Assembly (NCBI GenBank): GCA_015178975.1
Contig: WHVD01000008.1
Coordinates: 1,542,867 to 1,606,866 of the forward strand
Length of the DNA: 64,000 nucleotides
DNA from: Hysterangium stoloniferum
Lineage: Eukaryota > Basidiomycota > Agaricomycetes > Hysterangiales > Hysterangiaceae
Direction: 5' to 3'
Below the pieces are notes generated by a model. The model was not told the DNA's origin and searched no databases. It was given only the letters and a program-made list of their open reading frames with translations. This document shows positions 42,500 to 53,695 of this stretch, one piece after another (the first letter of the stretch is position 1; every line of letters starts with the position of its first letter). The position numbers and the translations under genes were made by a program.

Positions 42500-43209
42500 T
42501 GCTTTCATGGAAAAAGTTTTAAAATAAAAATTCTTGGGAGATTTCATCATGGATAATTATTTGTGTGACTGGTGTCTGTGTGTACTGTAATATATATATA
42601 AGAAGAAACTTTTATTCTAAGTGGTTTTAACCTCTCGGACATGAGTCAGAACTAAGACCTTTTCCCTTCTACCATAACATTTTTGAGAATTAGGTACCTA
42701 GTAATGTGAGTCATGTGAAAAAAAAAACACTTTTAGAAACCAACATCCAGCTAAAGTAACATCCCTAATGGACATTGTAGTCTTATATTATAACGGTGCT
42801 CGGCCGTTGCTTGATGGCTAAAGTTTTTAAGCAAGAAAATATTATAGCGTTCTAACGTGCCAGTAAGAGCATGTCCCTTTTCTTTCTCTTGCTAACCATT
42901 GAACGGCATTACTGATCCCCAAAGCACGCTCAACCTTTCAGTCTACTCAATCTCTTGTGGCGGAATAATAATTGTAAAATATATTAATCAATTTAAGTTG
43001 CTTCTAGCTCTTAACCACATCAAAGCGTCATTTCCTACCTCTAACCACAATTATAGAATTAGTATTCTAATAGGTTTTAACATGCAGTACCCAGCCAGAA
43101 TAAACAAACTAACACTATTTCAATGGATCTCTTCTATTCATAATCCCAAGTAATGTATGTTCTCATCTCTTCAAAAATTCATCATGAATCCCGTAAAGCT
43201 GCCTACAAT
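42500..43209. other. Intergenic region
   Basis: AT-rich, with no gene recognised. The frame at 42899-43153 is short and lacks domain signals. Confidence 0.5.
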
Positions 43210-45767
43210 CTAACAGATGCCTGATCCTCGATCCTCGAGTATTTTATGGATCATTAACACTATCGTTGTCACGACGTCATCATAACCATCATCTTCGGGG
43301 GATTCAAACTTCACTAGATGTAAATGGTCCTTATACAAGCCGATTGCTCCAAGATTCGTCGCGCCGGGAATGACGGCAGAGTACTTTGGGACCAACTGAA
43401 CGCGGCGTCGAGGGATGGGCCCCAGGTTAGTAAAGTGTTAGGATGAGAGCGGTATGTTGAGGCTTACCATTCGGAAACGACCGTCCGGTAGAGTACTCGG
43501 GAGTGATTCGAAGAAACAATTTGTGATATATCTATCACTGATAGCGCAATAATCTGCGCGCATGTCTTCCAGGGTTTCCGAGTTCACCACCAAATGCTTT
43601 CTCAAAGTCTGGTCTATTTCTCCACTCATGGCATGAATTTTGACGAAAATCTCTGCGGCTGTTATTCCATCCGTGCCTCGATGTGGGGTTCCGAAGAATA
43701 GAATGCCTTTTGTGACTTCCGAAAATGACTTATAATTAAGAACATGTTCTCGGTGGTGGCGACTGGCATATATCAGAGCCTATAAAATAGATTTACTGCA
43801 TAAACAGGGGATGAAAGCAGAATTAATTGTGTGAACATACGAATTTCAAGATGATCCCGCCCATACTATGCGCTATAAATATTATAGGTCGATCCTAATA
43901 TCGAATACGGAAGATTTTAAAGGGAGAATTAAACAATTAAGGACGCCTACTGTATACCTCTGGAGTCCTTGTGCGCATCCTATATTGCACCACCCTCGAA
44001 ACCAAAATTTCAGCAATACTCTGCATTGTCTCGGGTAATTTCTGCTGCTCGCCCCAAGTAGTTGTGTTATAACCATACGTCAATATTCTTGCATTTTTGG
44101 CCGTTGCCGGTAACATATCGGGATCTTTCAGCCACATTTTGTTGTTCTCTGCCGTCCAAGAAAGCTCGCGGTCGCCATCTAAGCCATGAATGGCCACGAT
44201 ACTGTAATGTGCCAGAGTAGTTATACCAGAGCTCGTGCGTCTATAGATTGAAGGCTTACTCGACGACTGGTGATTCTCCTCCAACGAGGCATTTGACTCC
44301 TTCCAGCCTTTCAGGCATGCTGTGACTGTCCACAGATAGCGTTACGAGTAGAGGTGGTTCGGTTGAAACACCATCCGATTGTGATCTGTTCGTTGTTCCT
44401 CACTCACAGTTTGTAACCTTGGATTAAAATTATGACGAACGCTTCAACCCAAGACAATTCATATCTTATACATGATTGTTCCATTGAATACCTGCGTAAA
44501 GCTCTCACTTGCAACATGGCACGCGTGCATCGAGGAAGGAAGTGTGCTGCGTCTTTTCTAGAAAATAGACACCAATATAGGAAACATGCGAGGATCTTAG
44601 GGGTCAGTTTCATACCTTTGTATACTGCACATAAGGTTAACAGACAGCCTGAGCCATTTAGGCAGGTTAGAGCGATGTTTCGCGGAGCGTTGCCATTGTT
44701 CTGCCCAACCGTCCATGCCCTTCAGAATGGCATCTAGCAGGAAGTCAATCCCTTCCGTATCTTGACAGGGTATATTATGCCGGGTATGGAATTCGGATAT
44801 ATCCAGTTGTAGATTTTCGACAAGGTCCGCTGTTGTCTCTAGCAGTTTCTCCGCGGGGGTGATTTTGTTGCGATCTTCAATCCAAAAAGGAGGCAAATGA
44901 AGTATACCACCAAGATACCTAATGGCTATTATCCTTGGAACATTTCTAGTGTTTACTGTACTGTGTCTGAAGTGAGAAAATGTGTCCCGCCGATTTAATA
45001 AATATTTGGACTAACTCGAAAGCAATCCTTGTCAATTTTTCAACTATGCCCTCTGAGTGATCGGAGAGACTCCCGAATTCATCCGGCCTGAACTTTTCTA
45101 TTATCGAGGTGACCTCTAAATATTTCTCGGGGATGCACGAAGCTGCAAGTTGGCGAAAGAATTTCCATTCATCATCCATACATTCATAATCTGGACGCTT
45201 CCATAAAGCCTCTGGATCGATACCCATCATGGATGAATCACGGCAAAAGACGCGTCTGAGACCGGGATAGCGGGTAACGACTCGCACTATGTCCTTGAAT
45301 GCTTCCAGCTGAGTCTTGAAAGTCTTCGATCTGACGATAAGTTCAGTCGTCGGCGCCGCCCCGAACTTAAAGGGGAAAAGGCTAATCTGACATCCACTCA
45401 CGGTGAAGCATAGTTCCTCAGACGTTTACAATGATGTTCCAGCTTGTCAATGGTTCAAATCCCAGCCAGGAGATCCCGAGGATGGCTGCCGTCCGCGGTG
45501 TAGTCCAAAATCGTATAGATCGCACAATCGCTGGAGTGTTTTATCTGGCACAGCGCCGAAGGCTTCCTCAATGGCCTTTGTCGGAAATTCGGAACCTCTT
45601 CCCAGTTTGTGGGCCAGCTTGCCAATAGAATGATCAATTTTTTGTCCAGCCCGTTCGTATCCTTCACCAATAATTGAGCTTGGACCTGCAGTCCTTCTGT
45701 ACGGTGATTGAACCGTTCTTGAAGCAAATGGGATTAGTGCTTGAGAATACTGGCTAGATGACGCCAT
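43210..45767 (-). CDS. SERAC1-like alpha/beta hydrolase with helical N-terminal region (NLR-effector-like)
   Basis: The minus-strand gene starts near ATG 45767 (MASSSQYSQALIPFASRTV). The first half is helical and charged (GYERAGQKIDHSIGKLAHKL, FRPDEFGSLSDHSEGIVEKL, PPFWIEDRNKITPAEKLLET), of a type seen in uncharacterised mushroom proteins. The C-terminal third is an alpha/beta hydrolase: VAIHGLDGDRELSW (oxyanion-side HG), ARILTYGYNTTTWGE, then FIAHSMGGIILKF with the Ser nucleophile. The next exon has GILFFGTPHRGTDG. It ends MIHKILEDRGSGIC with TAG at 43210. SERAC1/DUF676-type domains act as lipases or as effector domains of fungal NLR immune-like proteins. No NACHT or NB-ARC domain is visible here. 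About eight introns; the join between 45460 and 45560 is not resolved. Confidence 0.72.
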
Positions 45768-46858
45768 GCTATAGATATCTAGTACAGAGGTAGGGTAAAG
45801 CCAGACGACGGCCGCATGTCACATTGCACTGGTTCTCCTAGTCCATACACATGGCCTGGAGAAGGCTATACAGAGATCGGTGTTAGGTTTGACAGAGAAT
45901 GCTTCTTTCGTCGGTTCCATTCGGATCTTGGAGCTTCCGTGGTACGAGACCACAGCACTACGACTCCGTTCCTTAACTTCTCCAACTTCGTTGGCAGCCC
46001 TAACAGCCCTCAGCCCTGTCATGAAGAGTGTGGACAGGGCTATTGGAAAGTGCCGCGCAAGTGCCGCGACATGTTTCTTTTTGCAAAACAAGTAGATACT
46101 TCATCAATTTTGTATTGGAAATTACCAAAATACAATTACATTTAACATTAGATCATCAAAACATGAGAACTGTTACATCTAGTGTACAGTTTCCTGGTGA
46201 AATATACCTTGTACACCACTTTAATTGGCACATCCTTAGTTTTAGCCCTCCCTTGAGTAATACTAATGCCCAAATAAACTTATGAAAGTCTAAAATAACA
46301 ACATGTAACTTATAAATGACATGGGTTCTAGGTTTTCACCGAAAACTTGTATGTTGCGGCAGTTACCTATGTAGGTTCAAATTACTCCAAGGAATTCACC
46401 CAACACAGTGCCTCGAAAGGTGTGAAAGCTCTGGGTTTATTGCAAAGTATTTGTCTATAAGGTCATTAATGCTGGTGATTGAACGTCATCCTAAAGATGA
46501 GCCTGAACGAGACGTATATCGAAATGGGGATGAGGGGGACCTTTTCAGACCTTCAGTGATATCTTGGTTAAAACACGTGTCGTTCATGATCTGGATGTTA
46601 GTCAAGGCACGACCAGTGCCCCAAAATGTATTCAGCGCATGTATGGGGACAACTGCGGAGCTCGCAGCGATAATACAAAGTGACTATATGCGTGCTAACA
46701 TCGGCTATTGAATAAAGGGCGAAAGTTATTGGGCTCCTCCTGGTTTGGTTGATGTGTCGGCATTATCGAAGAGAAATGATTAAGAAGTGTGTCCAATGAT
46801 GGTGCAAGAGTTTTGTCAGGGGCAACCATGTTCCCGCAACACTGAAATGGGGGTCTAA
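45768..46858. other. Intergenic region between two minus-strand genes
   Basis: It should hold the promoter of the hydrolase gene. A small frame (46695-46904) may be a last exon of the upstream gene (NMVAPDKTLAPSLDTLLNHF), but the required intron would be only about 29 nt, so I leave it out. No other feature was seen. Confidence 0.4.
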
Positions 46859-48568
46859 TCAGATCCCTACCGACACAAGAGTGGAAGGTGTGGCGACCAC
46901 GCAAAGGAAGGAATGTGCGGTGAAATATAAATCTTCAAGCCAGTGTTTGACCACTTTGTCCTTGATGGTGCCGCGCATTGTGTCACAACGTCGAAGGAGA
47001 GAAACGAGAATGGGGATGGTATCGAGGGTGCGCACTGTGGTGCACGCGGATTCGTGTTCGGAAGATCCAGCTATCAGCTTCGGAGTAACCGCTATTATCA
47101 TGTTGGCAGACGCGAGGAGAGACCACCTTGGATTCTTGTGCATCAGAATTAGACTGGTAGACCAATTAATTGGGCGTATATAAGATGTGGGTGTAAAATG
47201 AAATATTGTGTACGAACCTTACGATGGGCCCAATAAACGAAGAAACCACGCTCAGCTGGTTGATGTGATCGGTGAGAAGCGTGCTGTTGTCGAAGAAGGC
47301 ATACAAGCAGTCGAGACCCCCATACAGTAACTTTGATGTATCAAAGTCAAAATAACGTGTCAATGACGCTATATGCATATTTATGTCGTCCATTAAAACC
47401 GCCAATACAGCTCCAGCAATATCTTGAAACCATGCATCTTGGATGCAAGGCACGAGAAGCCGAATAGGAGATTTAAACAAGTCAAGTCGTGGCCGGTGAT
47501 TTTGTCTGTTATGCTTTTGGTGGGCAGGATGAAATGATGTCGCGACGCACGGCTTTACCCAGAATTCAAAGTAACCTCTGATCGCAGTAAGCTCCTCTAC
47601 AGATAGTTGACGCACGCGGCAGATCGCTTCCACAATCCACGACCCATCGGGATCCCACAAATGGACGCCGGGGAAGCCTTAGCCAAAGATAAGGTAGGTA
47701 GTGTGACTTTCCCTTCTCCACTCCATATGAAGTATAGGCATTGGGAAATCTCTTAAAACCCGCCCGGCTTTCCTCCGAATTTGAAGCGGGTATGTGGGTC
47801 TACGACGCAGACATGAGTATTTCGAGTCTATTCAATATTTATGCCGAGTTATCCCTACCTCACTAAATCAACAGTCTCTTGAACTAGTATTCCCAGTCGT
47901 AGCGGCGTGACATGCTTTTGTAGTAACTTCCTAAAGGCCCGGTCTCCGAGAACCATTCGACGCATGATTTCCTTGTATATTGTCAGCTTTGACATCAGCG
48001 CAGCTATCTTGGCACTGTGAAGGACTTTCATGCCAACCCTTTCCAAACCGACTCCACAGTAATACCCTGGTCTAATTTCAATTCTCGACGATGTCCCAGT
48101 ATACTGTGAGTCCATTCCCCAGTCCGAGGTGTGGCTGCGACATGGGCTGAGATTGGATGTCGTGGTCGATATCCACGACATCTTCACAACAGTTGGTGGG
48201 TCATGGTATGTCGTTTCTCCTTGACACTGAAATGTGCCCGATGTGACACAAATCCCATGGAAATAGCATTAACCTTTACTCACCAACTCGTCTACCCAAA
48301 CCTCTATATGATTTTCAGACAGCTGTACGTGCTGCTTGTGATCGGGGGACCGATAACATAAATCGTGGCCTGGTTCGTTACAGCTCCATCGTTCCCTGAG
48401 CTTCGACCGAAATCTGTTCCGCATCCACGCCTCATTGATCTCGTCCTGTTGCGCTGAACTCAATACAGCTGGGGAAACTAAGGGTGGTAGTTCCTCAACG
48501 TCTTCATGGTAGGACTCGGTCCTTGCCAAATCGTGATTCCCCAAAGTCATCTCGCTGCAAGGAGACAT
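46859..48568 (-). CDS. Uncharacterised helical (ARM-like) protein
   Basis: The N-terminal exon (ATG 48568, MSPCSEMTLGNHDLARTESY) contains WSCNEPGHDLCYRSPDHKQH, a Cys/His-rich stretch followed by HIEVWVDELV. Later exons carry KLTIYKEIMRRMVLGDRAF and QKHVTPLRLGILVQETVDL (about 47860-47980), ICRVRQLSVEELTAIRGYFE (about 47560-47620), LLYGGLDCLYAFFDNSTLL, and after an intron HKNPRWSLLASANMIIAV and TIPILVSLLRRCDTMRGTIK. The run of paired helices resembles armadillo or HEAT repeats. I do not recognise the family. Intron positions are partly unclear, in particular between 47660 and 48270, and the 3' end may extend a little. The gene follows the same strand as the hydrolase gene. Confidence 0.5.
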
Positions 48569-48894
48569 TGGTGGGTAGCAGTCGTACTTACACTCGAAGG
48601 GGGTGCTGACCTTTTACGCCTCACTTAGTCGGAGAGTTAATTCCAGCAAGGTATAGCCTTGCGGCCGTGCTTACACAGGATTCACTCCCTTCACCCCTGC
48701 CTTTGTAAATAACATTCCGTCACCCTCTTTGCACTATAAAGCCTTCAGTGCACTAAGTTACCTTACTGCTTTCTTACGCCTTCTGTCTAATTAGACGTAA
48801 TGTATGACAAGCTCTACCTCGCGCTGAAGTGCATTGACAAACAAACGTTGTTCTCGATTTTGTACTCACACCAGAATAGGATCCTGGGCGCTCA

Positions 48895-49793
48895 TGACCT
48901 AACTCAAAAATAAATTTCCAGTGTAATATTGTGGCCTGGATCGCATAGGATACACCATGGCTCATGCTGTCCTTCCAACCTGAGCTCACTCACCCTGTTT
49001 GAGTTATACAGCCCCGGGATACCTCAAGTTACATTATTATTGCCTACACTAAATTCTTACACTTGATTAGATTCTTTACTTCGAAGCGCACACATGACAG
49101 CTAGGAGTGGTTTGGTGAGTTCTCGCCGCATAATATGGAAGCTTCAAAGTTCTGGAGGCTATATTTCTACTTAATCCAGTTTTTCTGTACATTCACAGCG
49201 GGAAGGATGCTGCGCTTTCATGACAAAAAAGGAGGGTCAATTCTCGGGTATTGGGTTGGGACTGTGCTTTCAGAGGATATACCGCGTGCCGTTCCCTTCA
49301 TTTTTAAACAAGCCCATTTATCCTCCTTCAATAATCCAGTCAATGACCTAGCCCAAAAATAAATTTCTAGTGTAATATTGTGGCCTGGATCGTATAGGAT
49401 ACACCGTGGCTCATGCTGTCCTTCCAATCTGAGCTCACTCACCCTGTTTGAGTTATACAGCCCCGGGATACCTCAAGTTACATCATTATTGCCTGCACTA
49501 AATTGATCAGATTCTTTACTTCGAAGCGCACACATGACAGATAGAAGTAGTTTGGTGAGTTCTCGCCGCATAATATGGCAACTTCAAAGTTCTGGAGGCT
49601 ATATTTCTACGCAATCCAGTTTCTCTGTACATTCACAGCGAGAAGGATGCTGCGCTCTCATGACGAAGGAGGGTCAATCTTCAGGTATAAGGTTGCGACT
49701 GTGCTTTCAGGGGACATACCGCGTGCCATTCCCTTCATTATTAAACAAGCCCATTTATCCTCCTTCAATAATCCAGTCATGAGATACTCACAC
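48895..49793. repeat. 449-bp tandem duplication
   Basis: The segment beginning TGACCTAACTCAAAAATAAA at 48895 repeats at 49344 (TGACCTAGCCCAAAAATAAA). The two units align along their length with scattered substitutions and a small deletion. On the minus strand one frame reads RLEGQHEP and GHNITLEIYF in both units, followed by a stop in the first and Trp in the second. On the plus strand each unit has an ATG frame beginning SKFWRLYFY. I cannot tell whether either is a real gene. Confidence 0.85.
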
Positions 49794-50694
49794 ATTATTT
49801 TCCTAATTTACTACACTAATTTTTTGGCCTTCGTGGGGTCGTCTGCCGTGGGTGGTAGTTAATAGTGTGCTACTGAGTTGTCATCGCATATCGCCAAAAC
49901 TCTCTAGAGTTCATGAATGTTAGGATTAAAGTCAATCTGGCCATTGTGTGAATAATGGCATGACCATAGATAATACATATGAATACAGTGGATGCCATCT
50001 CGACTGGTGTTCACACATCAGGAGTTACTATTTAAGGCGGCACTAAAATATTATCTAAACCTGTTCACAAAACTTTAAGTCCTAAAATGGATTTGAACTC
50101 AGTTATTACTTCAATTATAGACATAAGTTCAAGTAAGAATGTAAACTCAAAGTGTGGATACCTGTGGAAGCAATGTCTAAACCTAAGACTATACTTCAGG
50201 TATAATTAGGCCCCAAACTTATACACTTACAACTCCTTTTAATTCTAGTTTAGATGTGATCTGAACTTGTTGTTTAGGACACACTTTTACCAGAGTTTTT
50301 ATTCTAAGTCCAGACAAATGTTTACCCTTATAGAACCCTCAAGTTTGAACATAGGTTTAAAAATAAAATAAAACCCTAAGTTTTGTAAAGACCTTAAACT
50401 AATTGCCTGCTCATTGCCCACCCATTGCCCACCCATTGCTTGCCCATCAGCAGATCAATGCCAGACCGTTGGCCAACCATTGCACACACTCTGCCTGCCC
50501 ATGCCACAGTGCACAAGATACATGACAAGACTTTACTATCTAATCCTCACGGGCTGACTTATACTTCATGTATGTGCGATGTATTAATGTCACTGATATA
50601 TGCAGAGCAGTGACCTACTGTATTACAAAGATGAGCAATTTTATTAGAAGTTGAATTCCATGAATCAGAAAATCTCCAGGTAGAACAATGACCT
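49794..50694. other. AT-rich intergenic region
   Basis: No gene was recognised. It contains short repeated words (CCCACCCATTGC near 50418) and degenerate AAGT-rich stretches. Confidence 0.45.
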
Positions 50695-51481
50695 TTACTC
50701 TTTGCGTAAAATACACCTTTCCACAAGCTTTGCATTCTTGGTAGCCAACTTTCCTTGTTTCCTTGACATTAGCAAGGAAGAGCCCCACTTCTTAACACTT
50801 CTCAAGTCAGCAGACCCATTGAGAATGTGGGTAAGCTGGTTTTGAAACCACTCTTTGCAAGCATGTGACCAGTATCCAACATTTAAATTACCCCTTTGCC
50901 ATATTGCAGGTTTTGGCCACCATGACATATCCACAGCCTGACCATACCCTGTACATAAAAATTAGATGGAACAGAGATGAAAAAAAAAGAGTGAGCTATG
51001 ATTTACCTGTGAACACTTTGTATACCCCACAGATGAGGTTTAGCTCATCCTCTGAAAGGTTGTCATCCCACTAGTAGGTGCCATCTGATGTTTGAAAAGC
51101 TTGGCCATGTGTGAACACCTCATCAGTAGGACCTGCAAGCACAGCATCCTGAGATATACTCTGCATCACAAGACACCATATGATACCACCTCTGAGAAGA
51201 GCCATGCATGCACGAGGGTGATGGAAGAACACATCTTGCTGTTCTTGGTATGCCATGTAATCAACTGCATCAGATTTGTATGACATGTCACACCACCCAA
51301 GTCCAATACTATGAATGTCAGGTGGAGGTGGGCCTGAGGGATAAGGGGGGATGAAGGGGATGGATGAAGGGATCTGAGTAGTGAATGGAATGCCTCTATC
51401 GAGGAGATAGTGCGCCAGATCCTCTCGATGATGTTTGCACACACAAAGACACTGTAGTGCTGATGCTGCATCTTGTGTCAT
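50695..51481 (-). pseudogene. Fragment of a repetitive mushroom hypothetical protein
   Basis: Minus-strand exons read MTQDAASALQCLCVCKHHRE... to ...DVFFHHPRACMALLRGGIIW (51071-51481), then DDNLSEDELNLICGVYKVFT after a stop at 51073. After an intron-like gap comes VDMSWWPKPAIWQRGNLNVG plus YWSHACKEWFQNQLTHIL (50695-50934). As I recall, proteins of this layout (WDD.L...E...ICGVYK...SWWPK...GYWS) are common and unnamed in Agaricomycetes. The stop and the truncated N-terminus against the LTR at 51494 suggest a dead fragment, perhaps carried by a transposon. Confidence 0.5.
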
Positions 51482-51493
51482 GATTTGCCATAC

Positions 51494-52228
51494 TGTTAAG
51501 AACTGAAAACTGACTAATGTCAGTGGCCGACAGGGACCAATCGGAAGGACTTGGCTTCAGCTTATGTGCTGCACCCTCGCAAATATCTGTAGGGTGTCCT
51601 TAGATTTCGGATGGGCGAAGACTAATCCTAAAGAGTTCCTTTCGGCATGATACCGATCGGGACCGAAGGACAAGTCGAGCGTCGGGCCAAGGGGTCGGGG
51701 CCGGGAGTGGGCGAGCGCACGTGAAGGCGGATGGGGGGATTCTTAGTACAAGACTGTTACAGATGTATGAGGGTATTCTGAGTCGATATTCTGATTGCCT
51801 AGTAACTACAACTACAGCAGGTTCATATACAAGTAACAGGTGTCTAGAAAATACTAACGGGGAGAAGGGCGGAAAACAGTATTAACAATAAGCTTGACTA
51901 GGAACAGGAAGTTTATGATTAGTTCGGAGGCCGATGATAACCGAGAGCGGGATTACGATAAAAGGAAATAGTTCAAGGACTACAAATATAGATAGACATA
52001 TGTGAAACATAAGATTGAACGGATCAACATAATAAAAGGGATGTATCAAAAGTTTAACCAGACAATACGAGTTATTTTGATGTGGGCGTAAATGGAGTTT
52101 GATCATCATGAAAACATACATCAGCTTCGGGGCCGAGGGTTTTCGAAGTGGTGACTTGAACAGTAACTTGAATTGTTGATAAGTGGCAATAACCTCAGGA
52201 CCGATAGGGTTGTGACACGGTCATAACA
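51494..52228 (-). mobile_element. LTR of the LTR2 family
   Basis: It runs from TGTTAAGAACTG to GGTCATAACA (735 bp) and shares GGCTTCAGCTTATGTGCTGC with the LTR at 2506-3047. The flanks CATAC and GTATC do not match, so either it is one LTR of a larger element or its duplication has decayed. The ATCTCCCCTTTTGGCC that follows at 52230 could be a primer or internal sequence. Confidence 0.7.
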
Positions 52229-52453
52229 GTATCTCCCCTTTTGGCCAAAATCCCAAGGAGGCTGAAAATCTAGATCCCGTACGTAGAAACTTGTCGGGTA
52301 CGGCTGTGTAATGTATTCGCCTTATTTTAATATTATTTTCTGGAAAAAGGAGTCCAATGCTCTATCAAAGTGTGCAAATACTCAATTCACTACAAGGTAA
52401 AATAATTTAAGTATTTGATATTAATCAGTGGCAGCCTAAATAGACTTAGAACC
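52229..52453. other. Non-coding spacer between two LTRs
   Basis: No gene. It includes CCCCTTTTGGCCAAAATCCC just after the LTR, followed by AT-rich sequence. It contains the left copy of the GAACC target duplication at 52449-52453. Confidence 0.4.
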
Positions 52454-52927
52454 TGTGAAGAGTGGTAGAAGTTCAGACCATTCTATATACGAAGAAATGA
52501 GTAGAAAGGAAGGATATTGACCTATTCGGTGCAATATAAGAGAAAGTGAGAGAAAGAGCACGAGATGACGAAGGAGTCAACGAGTGCGATGGTTCGAGTG
52601 GAGGCCTCGACTGTTATAGTTCGAGGCCAGAAGTATTCTGTAGTTCAGATACTGCTACTTATGTAGTAGCTGACACGTTACCCTGATCACCGCTCGTAGT
52701 AGACCTAGTTTGTGTCTTACGAGTGGTGGTTCTTGGGTTAAAGTGTGTCTGAGTTCTAATTGGTGCTGAGTGCACCCACAAGTATACACAATGCTTCGAA
52801 CTAATGAAATATGCAAGATTCGAAGAATATGAAAGATAGAAAAATATGAATAAAATATGTAAAATATAAATGAAATAAAAGGAGTGTTTTACCACAATGA
52901 TACTGTGGTAAAAGCATACTCCTCACA
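52454..52927 (-). mobile_element. Solo LTR, LTR1 family (copy D), target duplication GAACC
   Basis: 474 bp, from TGTGAAGAGTGGTAGAAG to AGCATACTCCTCACA, flanked by GAACC at 52449-52453 and 52928-52932. It is the near-twin of copy C (11762-12235), about 96% identical by hand count and the same length. Confidence 0.93.
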
Positions 52928-53389
52928 GAACCCCTGAAGTCAAGAGTTTACTTGAATATATGCACCCTACTTTGCAAAGAAGGTTTTGAGAGCTGCTTGT
53001 GCAAGCTTGTTCTTTTTCTGTGAAAATATGTACTTAAAATATGAATAACAATTCACTAATTCAGAATCTAGATTCAACTTCAATTCTAGCTAGTTTATAT
53101 ATATTTTATACTATTTATCAAACAGTAAAAATATTTATAAACAGGTCAAAAGATTAGATGTAGAAATAAACACTATTTGGCTAATATATGCTTTATTTAC
53201 ACTAACCTACAGGGTCTACTGTGATACTAACTTATCAGGATCTTAATGTAGTCTTAGGATCTTGCAAGGATATTCTCAGTATTTATTTATGCTCAAACAC
53301 TTTAAGATGTTTTGTGAATATGCTTTACTGATTCACAATAAATGAGCAAGGGAACAGGGAATTATTTGTAATGTAATAATCAGTCAAAT
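52928..53389. other. AT-rich spacer
   Basis: No gene or element end was recognised between the LTR1 copy and the minisatellite. Confidence 0.4.
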
Positions 53390-53695
53390 TACTCAACAAG
53401 AGGTGACTGAAGTTTTAGATTACAAATAACAAGAAATGTAACAAGGATTATTTGCAATGTAATAATCAGTCAAATTACTCAACAAGAGGTGACTGAAGTC
53501 TTAAACTACAAATAACAAGATATGTAACAAGCAGTCAAATTACTCAACAAGAGGTGACTGTGGTACAAAGGATTAATGCCAAATTACTCAACAAGAGGTG
53601 GCAGGGAATCCTGATTGGTAGAATTACTGTCAAATTACTCAACAAGAGGTGACAGGGAATCCTAGGTGCCAGATGCTCAACTAAGAGGTGGCAAT
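53390..53695. repeat. Irregular minisatellite built on CAAATTACTCAACAAGAGGTG
   Basis: The core AAATTACTCAACAAGAGGTG recurs at least five times with unequal spacers, one spacer block (ACAAATAACAAGA-ATGTAACAAG) itself being duplicated. A related core, CTCAACTAGAGGTG, occurs at 55190-55240. It may be part of an LTR promoter region. Confidence 0.85.

Noticed and set aside
45447-45475. GGTTCAAATCCC, resembling a tRNA T-loop
   Set aside because: No matching acceptor stem, D-arm or anticodon arm upstream; it lies within the hydrolase gene on the other strand.
49135-49862. Paired ATG frames SKFWRLYFY... as a tandem gene pair
   Set aside because: They could be a real diverging pair, but no family, promoter or splice evidence supports them over the tandem-repeat explanation.
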